Below, piece after piece: positions 54,989 through 63,783 of a DNA stretch of 64,000 nt (position 1 is the stretch's first letter; each line of letters opens with the position of its first letter). A program made the position numbers and the translations under genes. Source of the stretch: Virgibacillus salexigens (GTDB lineage Bacteria > Bacillota > Bacilli > Bacillales > Amphibacillaceae); contig NZ_BNEO01000002.1 of assembly GCF_014905415.1 (NCBI RefSeq), forward strand, positions 992,001 to 1,056,000, in the 5' to 3' direction. The notes beneath the pieces were generated by a model. The model had not been told where the DNA came from. It did not search any database and saw only the letters and a program-made list of their open reading frames with translations.

Positions 54989-55293
54989 TGTCCAATATTC
55001 CTTTCGCATGTTAATTCGATATCTTTATAACTCGTAACATAGGACCGAATAACAGAATACGTTTGACCCTCAAATTCGACTAACGCTTCATTGTCATATT
55101 CAAAGGAATAAATAGAGAATACTTTCTCGGGTTTAAATCCTTTGTTACCTGCACTATAAAATTCATTCCTGCTTACAGAACTCTCACTGCATAAAACGGG
55201 TTTTCTGCGAGGTTCTCCATAAGGGATTTGATTCTTAAGTTCATCGAATTTATATTCTTGTTTTATTAAAACCAATTCTTTATCTTTCCTCAT
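54985..55293 (-). CDS. Phage head closure protein
   Basis: 102 residues, beta-rich, with EPRRKPVLCSESSVSRNEF and FEGQTYSVIRSYVTSYKDIELTC, the pattern of the SPP1 gp16/HK97 head closure family. It plugs the connector after packaging. Confidence 0.85.
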   Translation of the reverse strand: MRKDKELVLIKQEYKFDELKNQIPYGEPRRKPVLCSESSVSRNEFYSAGNKGFKPEKVFSIYSFEYDNEALVEFEGQTYSVIRSYVTSYKDIELTCERNIGQ

Positions 55294-55297
55294 ATCA

Positions 55298-55567
55298 TCA
55301 CCCTACCGCTAACTGTGTAACTAAGGTAAAAAAAGCCGGAGAGAATTTAACTTCTCCCGACTTTAATTCCCATAAATCCGTTACACCCATTACAATGACA
55401 CCAATAGCAAGATCACCATCCAACTTTTCATCAGGAACCCCAGAACCTTTCATGAAAAGTTTAACTGTCATTAACTTTTGTAAAATAAGCCCGTCAATGG
55501 CTTCATTTGGTTCTATTGAAATGCCAAGCCCTTTCTTACATTCTTCTAGCAACTTTTCATTTTCCAT
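55298..55567 (-). CDS. Head-tail connector protein (gp6-like)
   Basis: 89 residues, all helical, MENEKLLEECKKGLGISIEPNEAIDGL. Length and position directly after the capsid gene match the gp6/gp15-like adaptor that docks on the portal. Confidence 0.85.
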   Translation of the reverse strand: MENEKLLEECKKGLGISIEPNEAIDGLILQKLMTVKLFMKGSGVPDEKLDGDLAIGVIVMGVTDLWELKSGEVKFSPAFFTLVTQLAVG

Positions 55568-55573
55568 ATCGGA

Positions 55574-56860
55574 TTACCCTTCAATAGCTGGGGATGTGCC
55601 TGCTCCTTTTTTAATCAATACAACCCCGTTTCGATCAGCAAGTTTTCCATCACCAATTAAGGTTGATTTGCTAATCCACTCGTCTGTTTCTTCGTTAAAG
55701 TAGCGCTTGAATAATAGCTGCATATTGCTATTAAACATGTAATCTTGCAACTTCACTAGGATAGCAACCACATCCCCTTCAGCTGCATCATCAATGGATG
55801 GAAGGTAATCCTCGGTGGCAATTACCTCTTTCCCGATAAATCGCTCTGATTGAGTTCCATCTAATCCATAATTCACACGACCAACTGGCTGTCCATTGGC
55901 ATCTACCATACCAAACAAATACTTATTCCAGTCAGCATCAGCTGCAATTAGTACAGATCCATTTCGATACTTACGAGGAATCTTTCCATAAAGCTCCGTC
56001 CATTTATTGTACTTACCATAATCAGCAGGTGAAACTTCCACGATTTGTTCTGCAGGAATATCTGGATCATTGGTAATACCTAAAGGTTGTCCTGTACCAG
56101 AACCATTAATAACTGATTCTTCTAATGCGATAATTATAGCCTCATAGATATTATCTGTAACAGTCTGTTCAAATACTGGCATAGCAACCGTACCAGCAAC
56201 TAATTCAACTGCTACACGACATTGTAGCTTGTGATAAGTAAAAACAATTTTCCCTTTTGTCGTTTTCTTCTGCTTATCGGACATCGATCCAGATCCGACC
56301 CATGTTGCTGTTGGTTTAGCACTGGAAAGAGGGATCTCTACCCCACCTTGCATACTTGTTTTTGTAACACGGCTCCAAATCCGACCATAATCATTCAACT
56401 TCTCTACAATCTTATTCAAGATATTGGTCGGAATGACTGCCCCAATATCGCCTGTTCCTGTGGTAGCATCTGCACGGAATTCTAACTGATCTGATTTTGT
56501 ACCATTTGTGACATATTCCATGAATGCGGAACGATATTCCGGTGTATCATATTGATCAGTCGAGCGTTGTTCGTTTTGGCTTTGCCCATTTCCTAATCCA
56601 TAAGCACCTAAAATATTTGGTTGACCTTGCGGTGTATTACGCTGTTCTGGGTCTTGATGACGATGTTCTCCTTCTGGATCTTCTTCATCAGGAAGAGCAT
56701 CAGCCATACTACGTAATTCAGCGATTTCTACATTTAATGTCTCTAATTCATTATTAATACTACGCAATTCCTCTACAGATTCGGTTGCTTGGCTCTTTTT
56801 ACCAAGATCTTTTTTACGTTCTTCCTTTTTATCAAGCAATTCTAGTAATTTCTTTTTCAT
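55574..56860 (-). CDS. Major capsid protein, HK97 fold
   Basis: 428 residues. An N-terminal scaffolding delta-domain coiled coil (about 1-55) precedes an acidic/Gln-rich segment likely cut by the prohead protease near residue 100-120. The mature HK97-fold part follows (DIGAVIPTNILNKIVEKLNDYGRIWS, two parts; FEQTVTDNIYEAIIIALEESVINGSG; GVVLIKKGAG near the end). Preceded by the protease gene, the normal order. Confidence 0.95.
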   Translation of the reverse strand: MKKKLLELLDKKEERKKDLGKKSQATESVEELRSINNELETLNVEIAELRSMADALPDEEDPEGEHRHQDPEQRNTPQGQPNILGAYGLGNGQSQNEQRSTDQYDTPEYRSAFMEYVTNGTKSDQLEFRADATTGTGDIGAVIPTNILNKIVEKLNDYGRIWSRVTKTSMQGGVEIPLSSAKPTATWVGSGSMSDKQKKTTKGKIVFTYHKLQCRVAVELVAGTVAMPVFEQTVTDNIYEAIIIALEESVINGSGTGQPLGITNDPDIPAEQIVEVSPADYGKYNKWTELYGKIPRKYRNGSVLIAADADWNKYLFGMVDANGQPVGRVNYGLDGTQSERFIGKEVIATEDYLPSIDDAAEGDVVAILVKLQDYMFNSNMQLLFKRYFNEETDEWISKSTLIGDGKLADRNGVVLIKKGAGTSPAIEG

Positions 56861-56861
56861 A

Positions 56862-57533
56862 TTATCTTTCCTCCATGTTTAATAATATTTGATTTCGTAA
56901 TTGCAAAATTTCCCGCTCGCTTTTCGAGTTATCCAACTGAGACCGGGCATTCTCCAATGCCTTTGCTGCGTTATCCAACACAGACTTGTCACGAGCATTT
57001 ATGTCAGTTCCCGTGTATGCTGGGAAATTGACGGCACTAACCTCAATAACTTTGTGTATCTTTTGAATACGTCTAGTAGGCATCTCACTGTCCAGGTCTT
57101 CCCACTTTTCTTCATCCACATAAAAAATAAAAGACATCCCATCGATGTCTTCACGTTTAACTGCACTATATAACGATTTAGCTTCACTATTTTCCTCTAC
57201 ATCTAAATTTGCTCGGATATATAATCCTCTATCATTCGTTTGTAGCTGCATGGTTGAATTACCATTATTCCTTCTGCTTCTTGCTAATGGGATTTTTCGT
57301 AAGTCGTGATTGACACTAAATAAAACATCGTCAAAATCACAGCTATCAAATGCACCACGTTCAATTATTTCATAGAACCAACCACCAATATCGGTACGTT
57401 GATCGTAAATGGCTGGATGCCCTTCTATATAAGTACCTGTTTGTTCATCATCGATAGCCCGTAAATCCATCAACCCAAAATTCCGCTTTACTGGTTCGGC
57501 CTTATTTGGTAAATTCGTTTTCTTTTTACTCAT
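56862..57533 (-). CDS. Prohead protease, HK97 family
   Basis: 223 residues from ATG 57531-57533 (GGAGGTAA upstream, overlapping the portal end). Herpesvirus-type serine protease fold: EGHPAIYDQRTDIGGWFYEII, the catalytic His in VLFSVNHDLRKIPLAR, and the Ser in REDIDGMSFIFYV. It trims the capsid delta-domain before maturation. Confidence 0.93.
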   Translation of the reverse strand: MSKKKTNLPNKAEPVKRNFGLMDLRAIDDEQTGTYIEGHPAIYDQRTDIGGWFYEIIERGAFDSCDFDDVLFSVNHDLRKIPLARSRRNNGNSTMQLQTNDRGLYIRANLDVEENSEAKSLYSAVKREDIDGMSFIFYVDEEKWEDLDSEMPTRRIQKIHKVIEVSAVNFPAYTGTDINARDKSVLDNAAKALENARSQLDNSKSEREILQLRNQILLNMEER

Positions 57534-58773
57534 CCCCGTTACCTCCTCCATTCGTAGTATTTTTACGTCCCATTTGGTACGCATTCGCAAGCTCAACATC
57601 AATATAATTAAGCGACATGGTCCGCTTATCTCCATCTCGAATCGGTGGATAACCTAATAAAGCTAATTTTTGATTATCCGTTAGTAACCCTTGCTCCCCA
57701 GCTGTCTTAAGTAAATCTAATTTAGCTTTCGTGCTAAGGTACATCATATCCTTTTGATAAAAGACGATCTCATTTCCAAAATCAAGCTCTCTTTGTGAAA
57801 ACATTGTTTTGGAGAATGCTTGACCTAGACTAATCACTAAAGGCTCTAATGTTTTTTCATAAAACGCCTGATATTGTTCGTCATTATAATCACCAGTCAA
57901 AATAGGAACGGAAACACCATAAAAATTAAGAATTTTATTTTGTAAAAATTCAAGTGTATCTTTATCGACAATTTTAGGATTCGGTTTGATGTCTACATAG
58001 TCACCTTTTAGATCCATTGCCATAATTCCAGTTTGACCACTTGCTATTGCAGATTCGAATTTTTTCCTTTCTGCTTTTTGTGCTTCATCATCCATCATAG
58101 TATTAATGTTAATAATACCCCTAACAGATAGACTGGTTTTTATTGCCTTATCTAACCCTTGTAAAACGGAGTCATTAATGGTCAATACTTTTAATAAAGC
58201 CTCATTATCTGGTTGGCCATCTTTCCCACCGCCCATGACATCATTAACAGAAAACTTTTTTCTTAAATGAATGACATCTGCATAAGCCAACGTAAATTTG
58301 GTGCCATTCGCAAACTGTAATTCTAAAAATATATCTTGTTTTTGGTCCTGCAAAAATGTAACAACCGTAGGATTAAGAGGATAGAATCCTGTATATTCCC
58401 GATACTTTTCTCCTCTTGCATTCGTCTTAATTTCATACATCGGGTAGATAAACGCATTAAAGTTTAAATATAGTTGCCAAATGATTTTTTCAATAAAATC
58501 CCTCGTTGTCATTAATTCATTTGGTGAGAATTTAAACAACCGATTCATGGAACTATTAACGGTTTTATGCATTCCTTCGCTGTCAATACGTAAATGCTTG
58601 GGCTTTAATTTACTGCATTCCGTTGCTATTACATCAATACACATTTGAACAACATCTGAAGAATACACATTTTGCCCAAACTGTGAAAAAATTGGGCTAT
58701 ACCCATCTAACATTCTTGCTTGCTGGAATTGTTGATTTGTCTTATTTCCCTTAAAAAGGTTTCCTAAAATCAA
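57526..58773 (-). CDS. Portal protein, HK97 family
   Basis: 415 residues from TTG (58771-58773) whose first bases overlap the DUF1056 stop. Portal signature parts are SSDVVQMCIDVIATECSKL, FIEKIIWQLYLNFNAFIYP, FYGVSVPILTGDYNDEQYQAF and LGQAFSKTMFSQRELD. It forms the dodecameric DNA channel at one capsid vertex. Confidence 0.95.
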   Translation of the reverse strand: MILGNLFKGNKTNQQFQQARMLDGYSPIFSQFGQNVYSSDVVQMCIDVIATECSKLKPKHLRIDSEGMHKTVNSSMNRLFKFSPNELMTTRDFIEKIIWQLYLNFNAFIYPMYEIKTNARGEKYREYTGFYPLNPTVVTFLQDQKQDIFLELQFANGTKFTLAYADVIHLRKKFSVNDVMGGGKDGQPDNEALLKVLTINDSVLQGLDKAIKTSLSVRGIININTMMDDEAQKAERKKFESAIASGQTGIMAMDLKGDYVDIKPNPKIVDKDTLEFLQNKILNFYGVSVPILTGDYNDEQYQAFYEKTLEPLVISLGQAFSKTMFSQRELDFGNEIVFYQKDMMYLSTKAKLDLLKTAGEQGLLTDNQKLALLGYPPIRDGDKRTMSLNYIDVELANAYQMGRKNTTNGGGNGDE

Positions 58774-58943
58774 CCGTGATCACCTTCTTTACTACGTGCA
58801 TAAAAATAGGCAATTGCAAGAAAACAAATGCCCAAGATAATAAACCCTAAAGGTATATAAATTAAAAATACTCCATATGACACTAAAGCAATGCCGAACA
58901 GGAGCAAGATATCATCTAAATATTTGTTTATAAACTTTATCAA
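58770..58943 (-). CDS. DUF1056-type small membrane protein
   Basis: 57 residues from TTG (58941-58943, GGAGGTGATGGGGA upstream). MIKFINKYLDDILLLFGIAL start and two hydrophobic segments (about 11-30 and 32-49: IPLGFIILGICFLAIAYFY). A small protein of this family is usual between large terminase and portal in Gram-positive siphophages. Its stop overlaps the portal start. Function unknown. Confidence 0.8.
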   Translation of the reverse strand: MIKFINKYLDDILLLFGIALVSYGVFLIYIPLGFIILGICFLAIAYFYARSKEGDHG

Positions 58944-58949
58944 TCCCCA

Positions 58950-60698
58950 TCACCTCCTGATCAGCTGCATAAATTCGTTTCGATTATCGATGTATATCTT
59001 ATATCCAATAATCATGGTTACAGCTCCATCGATTTTCATGTTTTCTTTGCCTTGTACTTTGACAGGACGCATTTCCATTTTTGAATTCATTTCTAGGGCT
59101 GTATTTTCCAAACAGTATTTATCAACTGGATTATTGTTATATATGATCATGTCACTTTTTAAGTCTGCCTCAACCAATCGCATTGGTTCACTCATTGCTC
59201 CATATTCTTGTGGTACTTTTTGGCAATCAAAGCCGTAGCCTTCCATTTCCTTTACCCAGTAGATGGCAGACCATTTATCATATCCTACTTTAAATGGACG
59301 AATACCATAATCTTTGTAGAGCTTAACAAACCATGCTGTAACAAGACTAAAATCATTTTCATTACCAGGAGAAACTGTAATCAAACCGTCTCGAATCCAT
59401 TGTTTATAGGTTTCAATTTCATCACGGGCTAAATTGTCTAATTTCGATTCAGGTATAAAATACTGTTGGAACGTATGTTTTTTCATTGTTTCTTTATCAA
59501 TCATAATTACCCTTGCACTTGCTAAGTCACCTGTTCTGGATAAATCGACAGCGCCAATTGCAAAACTGTTTCGGAATTTTTCAAGCTCAAATGTTTCTTC
59601 GTTCTTGATGTCCTCTGTTGTTAGCCAAGCTGTAGCATTGTTTTGTTTAATATTAAAGTCTTTGGACATCACAAAAACTCGCATAGACTTACTTGTTTTA
59701 GCTTCTTCAACCATTTTTCGAAGGAAACTTCTCTTTTTAATAACGCCCATACCTGGATTCGATTTGTACCAAGACTCTTCGTCTTGCCAAACTTCTTTCT
59801 CACTATCTTGTGTATACATCCAGATTAACCAACGCCGTCTCTCTAGTTCACCGTGTAAAACGGATCTAGCTTCTTTTAATCTTTCATCCAAGTATCCATC
59901 GTTAACAACCCCTTCAGTCGTTAATTCAATGAACAACGGATCATCTTGTGTAGATAATGCTTGTCTAATTGGCATAACAGAAGTATTATCTGCTAATTCA
60001 TGGGCTTCATCTACTGCACCAACCTTAATATTTTTTCCTTCCTTAGCTCCCGTTTTGGCAGATATCTTTTTAATTTGCCCTTTGTTTTGGTAGCTAAATT
60101 TCCCACGTTTTTTAGGTTTTCTAGGATTGCCAAAGAAAATTCCTTTAATGTTGCTCCTAGTAACCTTTGATAAGGTCTTGCTTTCTTCTCGCATTGCGTT
60201 AATTGCTTGGAACATAAGGTCTGCTTGTTCATAATCATTACTGGAACAAAGAATTCTAGTTCCCAGCTCACCACAAAAGAATTCTGCTAAACATAAAGCT
60301 GAAATTAATGGTGTTTTTCCGTTTTTCCTTGCCACTAGGAATAATACATCTTGATAAAGTCTTACATAATGGTCAATTTCATCATCAAAAATTTTGAAAA
60401 TGTATATTGCCTCTATAAATGCCTTCTGAAACAATTCCAATAAAAAAGGCTTCCCTGAAAAAGGAGCCTCAAAGTGTTTACATTTGGTTTCAATAAACTT
60501 AATTCGTTTATGGCCATCTTCAAAGTCAATCAATATTTCTGAATCATTAAAGTGCTCTGCTAGGATATCCAATTGCAACATCAATTCGTTGCCAATAATG
60601 ATTTCTCCCTTTTTACATTTATCAATATACTCGAGTAAAAAGGAATGCGTACCATTGTAGACGTATGGATGCGCCCATACATTTTGACCATCGATCAT
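58950..60698 (-). CDS. Terminase large subunit
   Basis: 582 residues. ATPase domain with a Walker A-like VARKNGKTPLISALCLAE near residue 122 and Walker B VGAVDEAHEL near 227. The C-terminal RNase H-like nuclease domain carries acidic residues in FAIGAVDLSRTGDLA and near the end at MKIDGAVTMI. It packages DNA through the portal. The start overlaps the small-subunit stop by four bases. Confidence 0.96.
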   Translation of the reverse strand: MIDGQNVWAHPYVYNGTHSFLLEYIDKCKKGEIIIGNELMLQLDILAEHFNDSEILIDFEDGHKRIKFIETKCKHFEAPFSGKPFLLELFQKAFIEAIYIFKIFDDEIDHYVRLYQDVLFLVARKNGKTPLISALCLAEFFCGELGTRILCSSNDYEQADLMFQAINAMREESKTLSKVTRSNIKGIFFGNPRKPKKRGKFSYQNKGQIKKISAKTGAKEGKNIKVGAVDEAHELADNTSVMPIRQALSTQDDPLFIELTTEGVVNDGYLDERLKEARSVLHGELERRRWLIWMYTQDSEKEVWQDEESWYKSNPGMGVIKKRSFLRKMVEEAKTSKSMRVFVMSKDFNIKQNNATAWLTTEDIKNEETFELEKFRNSFAIGAVDLSRTGDLASARVIMIDKETMKKHTFQQYFIPESKLDNLARDEIETYKQWIRDGLITVSPGNENDFSLVTAWFVKLYKDYGIRPFKVGYDKWSAIYWVKEMEGYGFDCQKVPQEYGAMSEPMRLVEADLKSDMIIYNNNPVDKYCLENTALEMNSKMEMRPVKVQGKENMKIDGAVTMIIGYKIYIDNRNEFMQLIRR

Positions 60699-61021
60699 TC
60701 AAACTCGCTCAATTCGTCATCATCATCAATAATGTTTTTATTCAATACACCATTAAGCGTTTTTACAATAACAGCATAACTATTAACATTTTTAAGATAC
60801 TGTTTTGCAGCTTCTACAGGTTTTTGTAATTCTTTTCGGGTAGGATGAATGTTTACCATGCCTGTATCAGATAGTAATAATTTCAAATCATGATTTTCCG
60901 ATTTTAAAAAGCAAGCATCTTCAATAAGCCCTTCCACTAGTTGTCGTTTGGATTCCTCAACATCACTAAATATTTCAGTTAACTTTTCTTTTTCTTTTTC
61001 ATAAACCGCCCTTTTAGACAT
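60695..61021 (-). CDS. Terminase small subunit, P27 family
   Basis: 108 residues with GGAGG upstream. MSKRAVYEKEKEKLTEIF, VEESKRQLVEGLIEDACFL, then a conserved-looking GMVNIHPTRKELQKPVEAAK and an acidic tail (DDDDELSEFE). This is the usual P27-type partner of HK97-class large terminases, and it directly precedes terL. Confidence 0.85.
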   Translation of the reverse strand: MSKRAVYEKEKEKLTEIFSDVEESKRQLVEGLIEDACFLKSENHDLKLLLSDTGMVNIHPTRKELQKPVEAAKQYLKNVNSYAVIVKTLNGVLNKNIIDDDDELSEFE

Positions 61022-61054
61022 GTTTCAAAAAACCTCCAAGCGATTTCAAAATTT

Positions 61055-61140
61055 TAGCCGTGTGTGTAAATTGCGTCCCCCCCTCGGTCCCCAAATAGTT
61101 TTTAAGATTTAATTTATGGGGGGATACTTATAATCCTAAC
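61055..61140. other. Candidate cos region
   Basis: Immediately upstream of the small terminase gene is an unusual G/C stretch (GCGTCCCCCCCTCGGTCCCC, 61071-61090) followed by AT-rich DNA with a GGGGGG run (61119-61124). Cohesive ends of siphophages with an adjacent HNH gene usually lie here. No overhang can be deduced from one end. Confidence 0.35.
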
Positions 61141-61174
61141 CTCAATAAGATTGTTTGTAATTTACTCCTTAGCT

Positions 61175-61318
61175 TCACTTACCAATTTTCTTCGGATAAT
61201 AGTACATTGTAGGACCATTACACTTAGGACATTTCAAGCCATCACGTAACTTGTGTGATGTCTCTTCCCAACCGCATGTTTTATCTATGCAATAATGTGT
61301 AGTTCTCTTCCACTTCAT
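61175..61318 (-). CDS. Zinc-ribbon miniprotein
   Basis: 47 residues, GAGG ten bases before ATG. Two cysteine pairs, C10-x4-C15 (YCIDKTCGW) and C30-x2-C33 (LKCPKCNGP), make a plausible zinc ribbon. It starts 12 bases after the HNH fusion stop and lies before the candidate cos region. Function unknown; DNA or protein binding in the terminase module is likely. Confidence 0.65.
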   Translation of the reverse strand: MKWKRTTHYCIDKTCGWEETSHKLRDGLKCPKCNGPTMYYYPKKIGK

Positions 61319-61330
61319 TTGTTAGTCGCC

Positions 61331-62014
61331 TCATTTCGTGTAGGTATCGAACCATTTATTAATATACTTGGTCCACTCATCTTTTCTGTATTGTCTATCG
61401 ATGTCCTGTTCCAGTCTACTTAGACATTCCTCTTTACTTACATCACAGAAGATAAGCTCTGCACTTAAATCATCGGTCAATCTATCACGCTTATATTTGT
61501 CGGCATACCCACCAACTATCCAAGCGTTATGCCATTTGCCATACCGTGTTCGTATATTATCAATTAGCTGGTTATGAATACCTATTACGTTTGTGTATAA
61601 ATTATCTGGCTTATCGTAGGAAGGAAGCATAGATACTGCAGCATACAATGCATCCATATCAACAACTAAATCCCCACGCTCGATGTTCTGTTTGACTAAT
61701 GTGGATTTACCACTCATTGGTGGACCATATACCAAGTACACTTCTTTAGCTCCTTGGTACCCAAAGCGCTTATGTTCTTTGTTGTGGCAATCAAAACAAA
61801 TGAGTTCTATGTTATCAGGATTAAGACTGATCGTATGATCATGAACGTTTTCAGGTGTTAATTCTTTAATGTGGTGTCCGATTATGTCTTTTGACTTTGC
61901 AATGATTTCCCCACAATGAGTACATCTATTGCCTCGTTCATTAATCAAATGAAGCCTTAATTGGATCCACTCATCTGTAGCATAGAAGGATTTTAGTATT
62001 GCATGTTTTGCCAT
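61331..62014 (-). CDS. HNH endonuclease fused to a P-loop kinase-like domain
   Basis: 227 residues with GGAGAAGAG before ATG. Residues 1-82 are an HNH nuclease with structural zinc cysteines C31/C34 and C73/C76, and IIGHHIKELTPENV with the catalytic His (47/48), then DNIELICFDCHNKEH. Residues about 90-227 are a P-loop domain: LVYGPPMSGKST (Walker A 97-105), DLVVDMDALYAAV, and LIFCDVSKEECLSRLEQDID, like T4-type polynucleotide or zeta-toxin-like kinases. HNH proteins beside terminase help cos cleavage in many phages; the kinase end is unusual. Confidence 0.85.
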   Translation of the reverse strand: MAKHAILKSFYATDEWIQLRLHLINERGNRCTHCGEIIAKSKDIIGHHIKELTPENVHDHTISLNPDNIELICFDCHNKEHKRFGYQGAKEVYLVYGPPMSGKSTLVKQNIERGDLVVDMDALYAAVSMLPSYDKPDNLYTNVIGIHNQLIDNIRTRYGKWHNAWIVGGYADKYKRDRLTDDLSAELIFCDVSKEECLSRLEQDIDRQYRKDEWTKYINKWFDTYTK

Positions 62015-62026
62015 TACTCTTCTCCT

Positions 62027-62755
62027 TTACCATGTCTTAGATTCTACAGCTTTTATATCAGCTTTCATTTTCTCTACACGTAAACGATGTTCTTCTTTAA
62101 CTTCATCTGGTGGCATTGATCTAATCATTTCTTCATATTGTTTTATTTTATTTGATAATGCTCTTCCTGCTGCAGCTTGTGACGTTAATGCTTTGGCTTG
62201 TTTATCCCAAGCAAATTGTATTTCGTATTCACGTTCTCCACTAACCTCTTGATACTCTTCAACCATTTCGCCATGTTCATTTACCGTTTCTACTTTTTCC
62301 TTGAAGTATTTTTCCTTCTTCAACTCTTTAGTCATATCGTCTTGATCTTTTACAAACATTAACTTTTGAGCACGAATGAAGTTAGTAAAGCTAATAAGAA
62401 TGTCTTCATACAAAATATCAAGCATGGTCATTCCATCTCTAGCAGAATCATATATCTCTTGGGTTTCCTCATCATCAGGCAACCATTTCCGAAACAACCC
62501 ATGTTTAACAGCATTATCATTCCCTTTAGGAGCACCGCCACCTTTATTACCAACTGCATTTTTATTTCGATAAGGCGCTCCCCTTTTCGGTGGAGTGTCT
62601 GGAATTTCGTCCCACTTATCAACGCTTTTCCACTTTCGAACTAATCCAGGACTAATACCTAATTCTTCTGCAATTTGTTTAGGCTTCTTTTCTCTGTTGC
62701 TTTTAAGCCATATTTTAAGGGCTTTTAGTCTATTAGGACTTATAGGTCTAGCCAA
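62027..62755 (-). CDS. XtmA-like terminase small subunit / DNA-binding protein
   Basis: 242 residues from TTG (GGGGTG upstream). An N-terminal HTH (PKQIAEELGISPGLVRKWKS, about 23-42) precedes KRGAPYRNKNAVGNKGGGAP and NDNAVKHGLF, typical of PBSX XtmA-type small subunits. A helical part follows. With the P27-type gene downstream, the prophage has two small-terminase-like proteins. It may bind the packaging start site. Confidence 0.82.
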   Translation of the reverse strand: MARPISPNRLKALKIWLKSNREKKPKQIAEELGISPGLVRKWKSVDKWDEIPDTPPKRGAPYRNKNAVGNKGGGAPKGNDNAVKHGLFRKWLPDDEETQEIYDSARDGMTMLDILYEDILISFTNFIRAQKLMFVKDQDDMTKELKKEKYFKEKVETVNEHGEMVEEYQEVSGEREYEIQFAWDKQAKALTSQAAAGRALSNKIKQYEEMIRSMPPDEVKEEHRLRVEKMKADIKAVESKTW

Positions 62756-63032
62756 TCATTAAACACCCCACCTCCAAGCTTAATTGAGTTTGTTTTCACA
62801 TTTTTAAAATTCACCCTAAACGAGGATAAAGAAAAATGAAATTTAACTGGAAAAATCAATAAAATTAAACATATAAAAATAACCACAAATCTCCTAAAAT
62901 ATGGTTATAGAGTGAAACATAATTTATATTCTGTTGAAGTGATTAGTCACATTAAATCTGTTGATGAATTTCATGTCTTTTAACTTTTTAAAAATGAGTA
63001 AGACATAGCCCTATTTTTGGTTCACTTATTTC
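62756..63032. other. AT-rich region upstream of the packaging genes
   Basis: About 275 very AT-rich bases between the XtmA-like gene and the recombinase. Likely carries the late promoter for the leftward structural operon, but no clear consensus was seen. No gene. Confidence 0.45.
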
Positions 63033-63593
63033 TTATTTTAGCCTTAAAATAGCTGCATCCATCATGTCTTGTGTTATGCCAATATAACGTAAAGTAACCG
63101 ATGGATCACTATGTCCAAACATATCCATTAGTAACGCTAAGTTTCTTGGGTCTTGCATATAAAGATGATATCCCCATGTCTTTCTTAACGTATGTGTCCC
63201 TATTTCCTGTAATCCAAATTGACTAGCAGCATCGTTCAAAATTTTATATACAGTGCTTCTATCAATTGGCTGGTTCTTTAAACGGCTCTTCGTTTTAATT
63301 TGTCTACTAGCAAATAAAAATTCATGATCACTCTTTCCAGAAATATATCTATCTAGATCTTCACGAATGGAAGGATGGATAATGAATTTTTTTCTGTTTT
63401 TATTCTTAATTTCTTGAATGTTCACATGAGATCCTCTTACCATCCAAACTCGAATTACACGGAGATCACTTACACGTAAGCCACTGTAAATACCTAAACA
63501 AAATAATAAGTAATTACGTAAACTCCTTAATTTGTAATAATGTTTAATTCCTTCAATGACATCTGGATCCCTGATAGGTTGAACAAAATTCAT
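63033..63593 (-). CDS. Tyrosine recombinase, catalytic domain only
   Basis: 186 residues with AAAGGTGAG before ATG. Catalytic residues in order: R40 (SGLRVSDLR), a Lys in the NKNRKKF hairpin (about 65), H134-x2-R137 (THTLRKTW), H161 (FGHSDPSV) and the nucleophile Y170 (LRYIG). It lacks the N-terminal core-binding and arm-binding domains of full integrases (usually 350-400 residues). Its place just before the terminase genes suggests a late accessory role, such as resolving dimers, rather than the main integrase. Confidence 0.87.
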   Translation of the reverse strand: MNFVQPIRDPDVIEGIKHYYKLRSLRNYLLFCLGIYSGLRVSDLRVIRVWMVRGSHVNIQEIKNKNRKKFIIHPSIREDLDRYISGKSDHEFLFASRQIKTKSRLKNQPIDRSTVYKILNDAASQFGLQEIGTHTLRKTWGYHLYMQDPRNLALLMDMFGHSDPSVTLRYIGITQDMMDAAILRLK

Positions 63594-63621
63594 CTCATTC
63601 GCTCACCTTCTTTCCATTCAT

Positions 63622-63655
63622 AAAAAATAGCACCCAAGCTATAAGCCTAGGTGCT
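63622..63655 (-). terminator. Terminator upstream of the recombinase
   Basis: AGCACCTAGGC / GCTTGGGTGCT with mismatches at two positions, followed by ATTTTTTA on the minus strand. It ends leftward transcripts entering from the right before the recombinase gene. Confidence 0.75.
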
Positions 63656-63783
63656 CACACATATAAACACAATATATCGTAAACAACACGTACCGAGTTC
63701 CAAAATAGGATGGATCTTAGTTTTTGTTTACACTAACATAATAACAAGATTTTAGGTGCCAAAACGGACATGAATCGGACATT

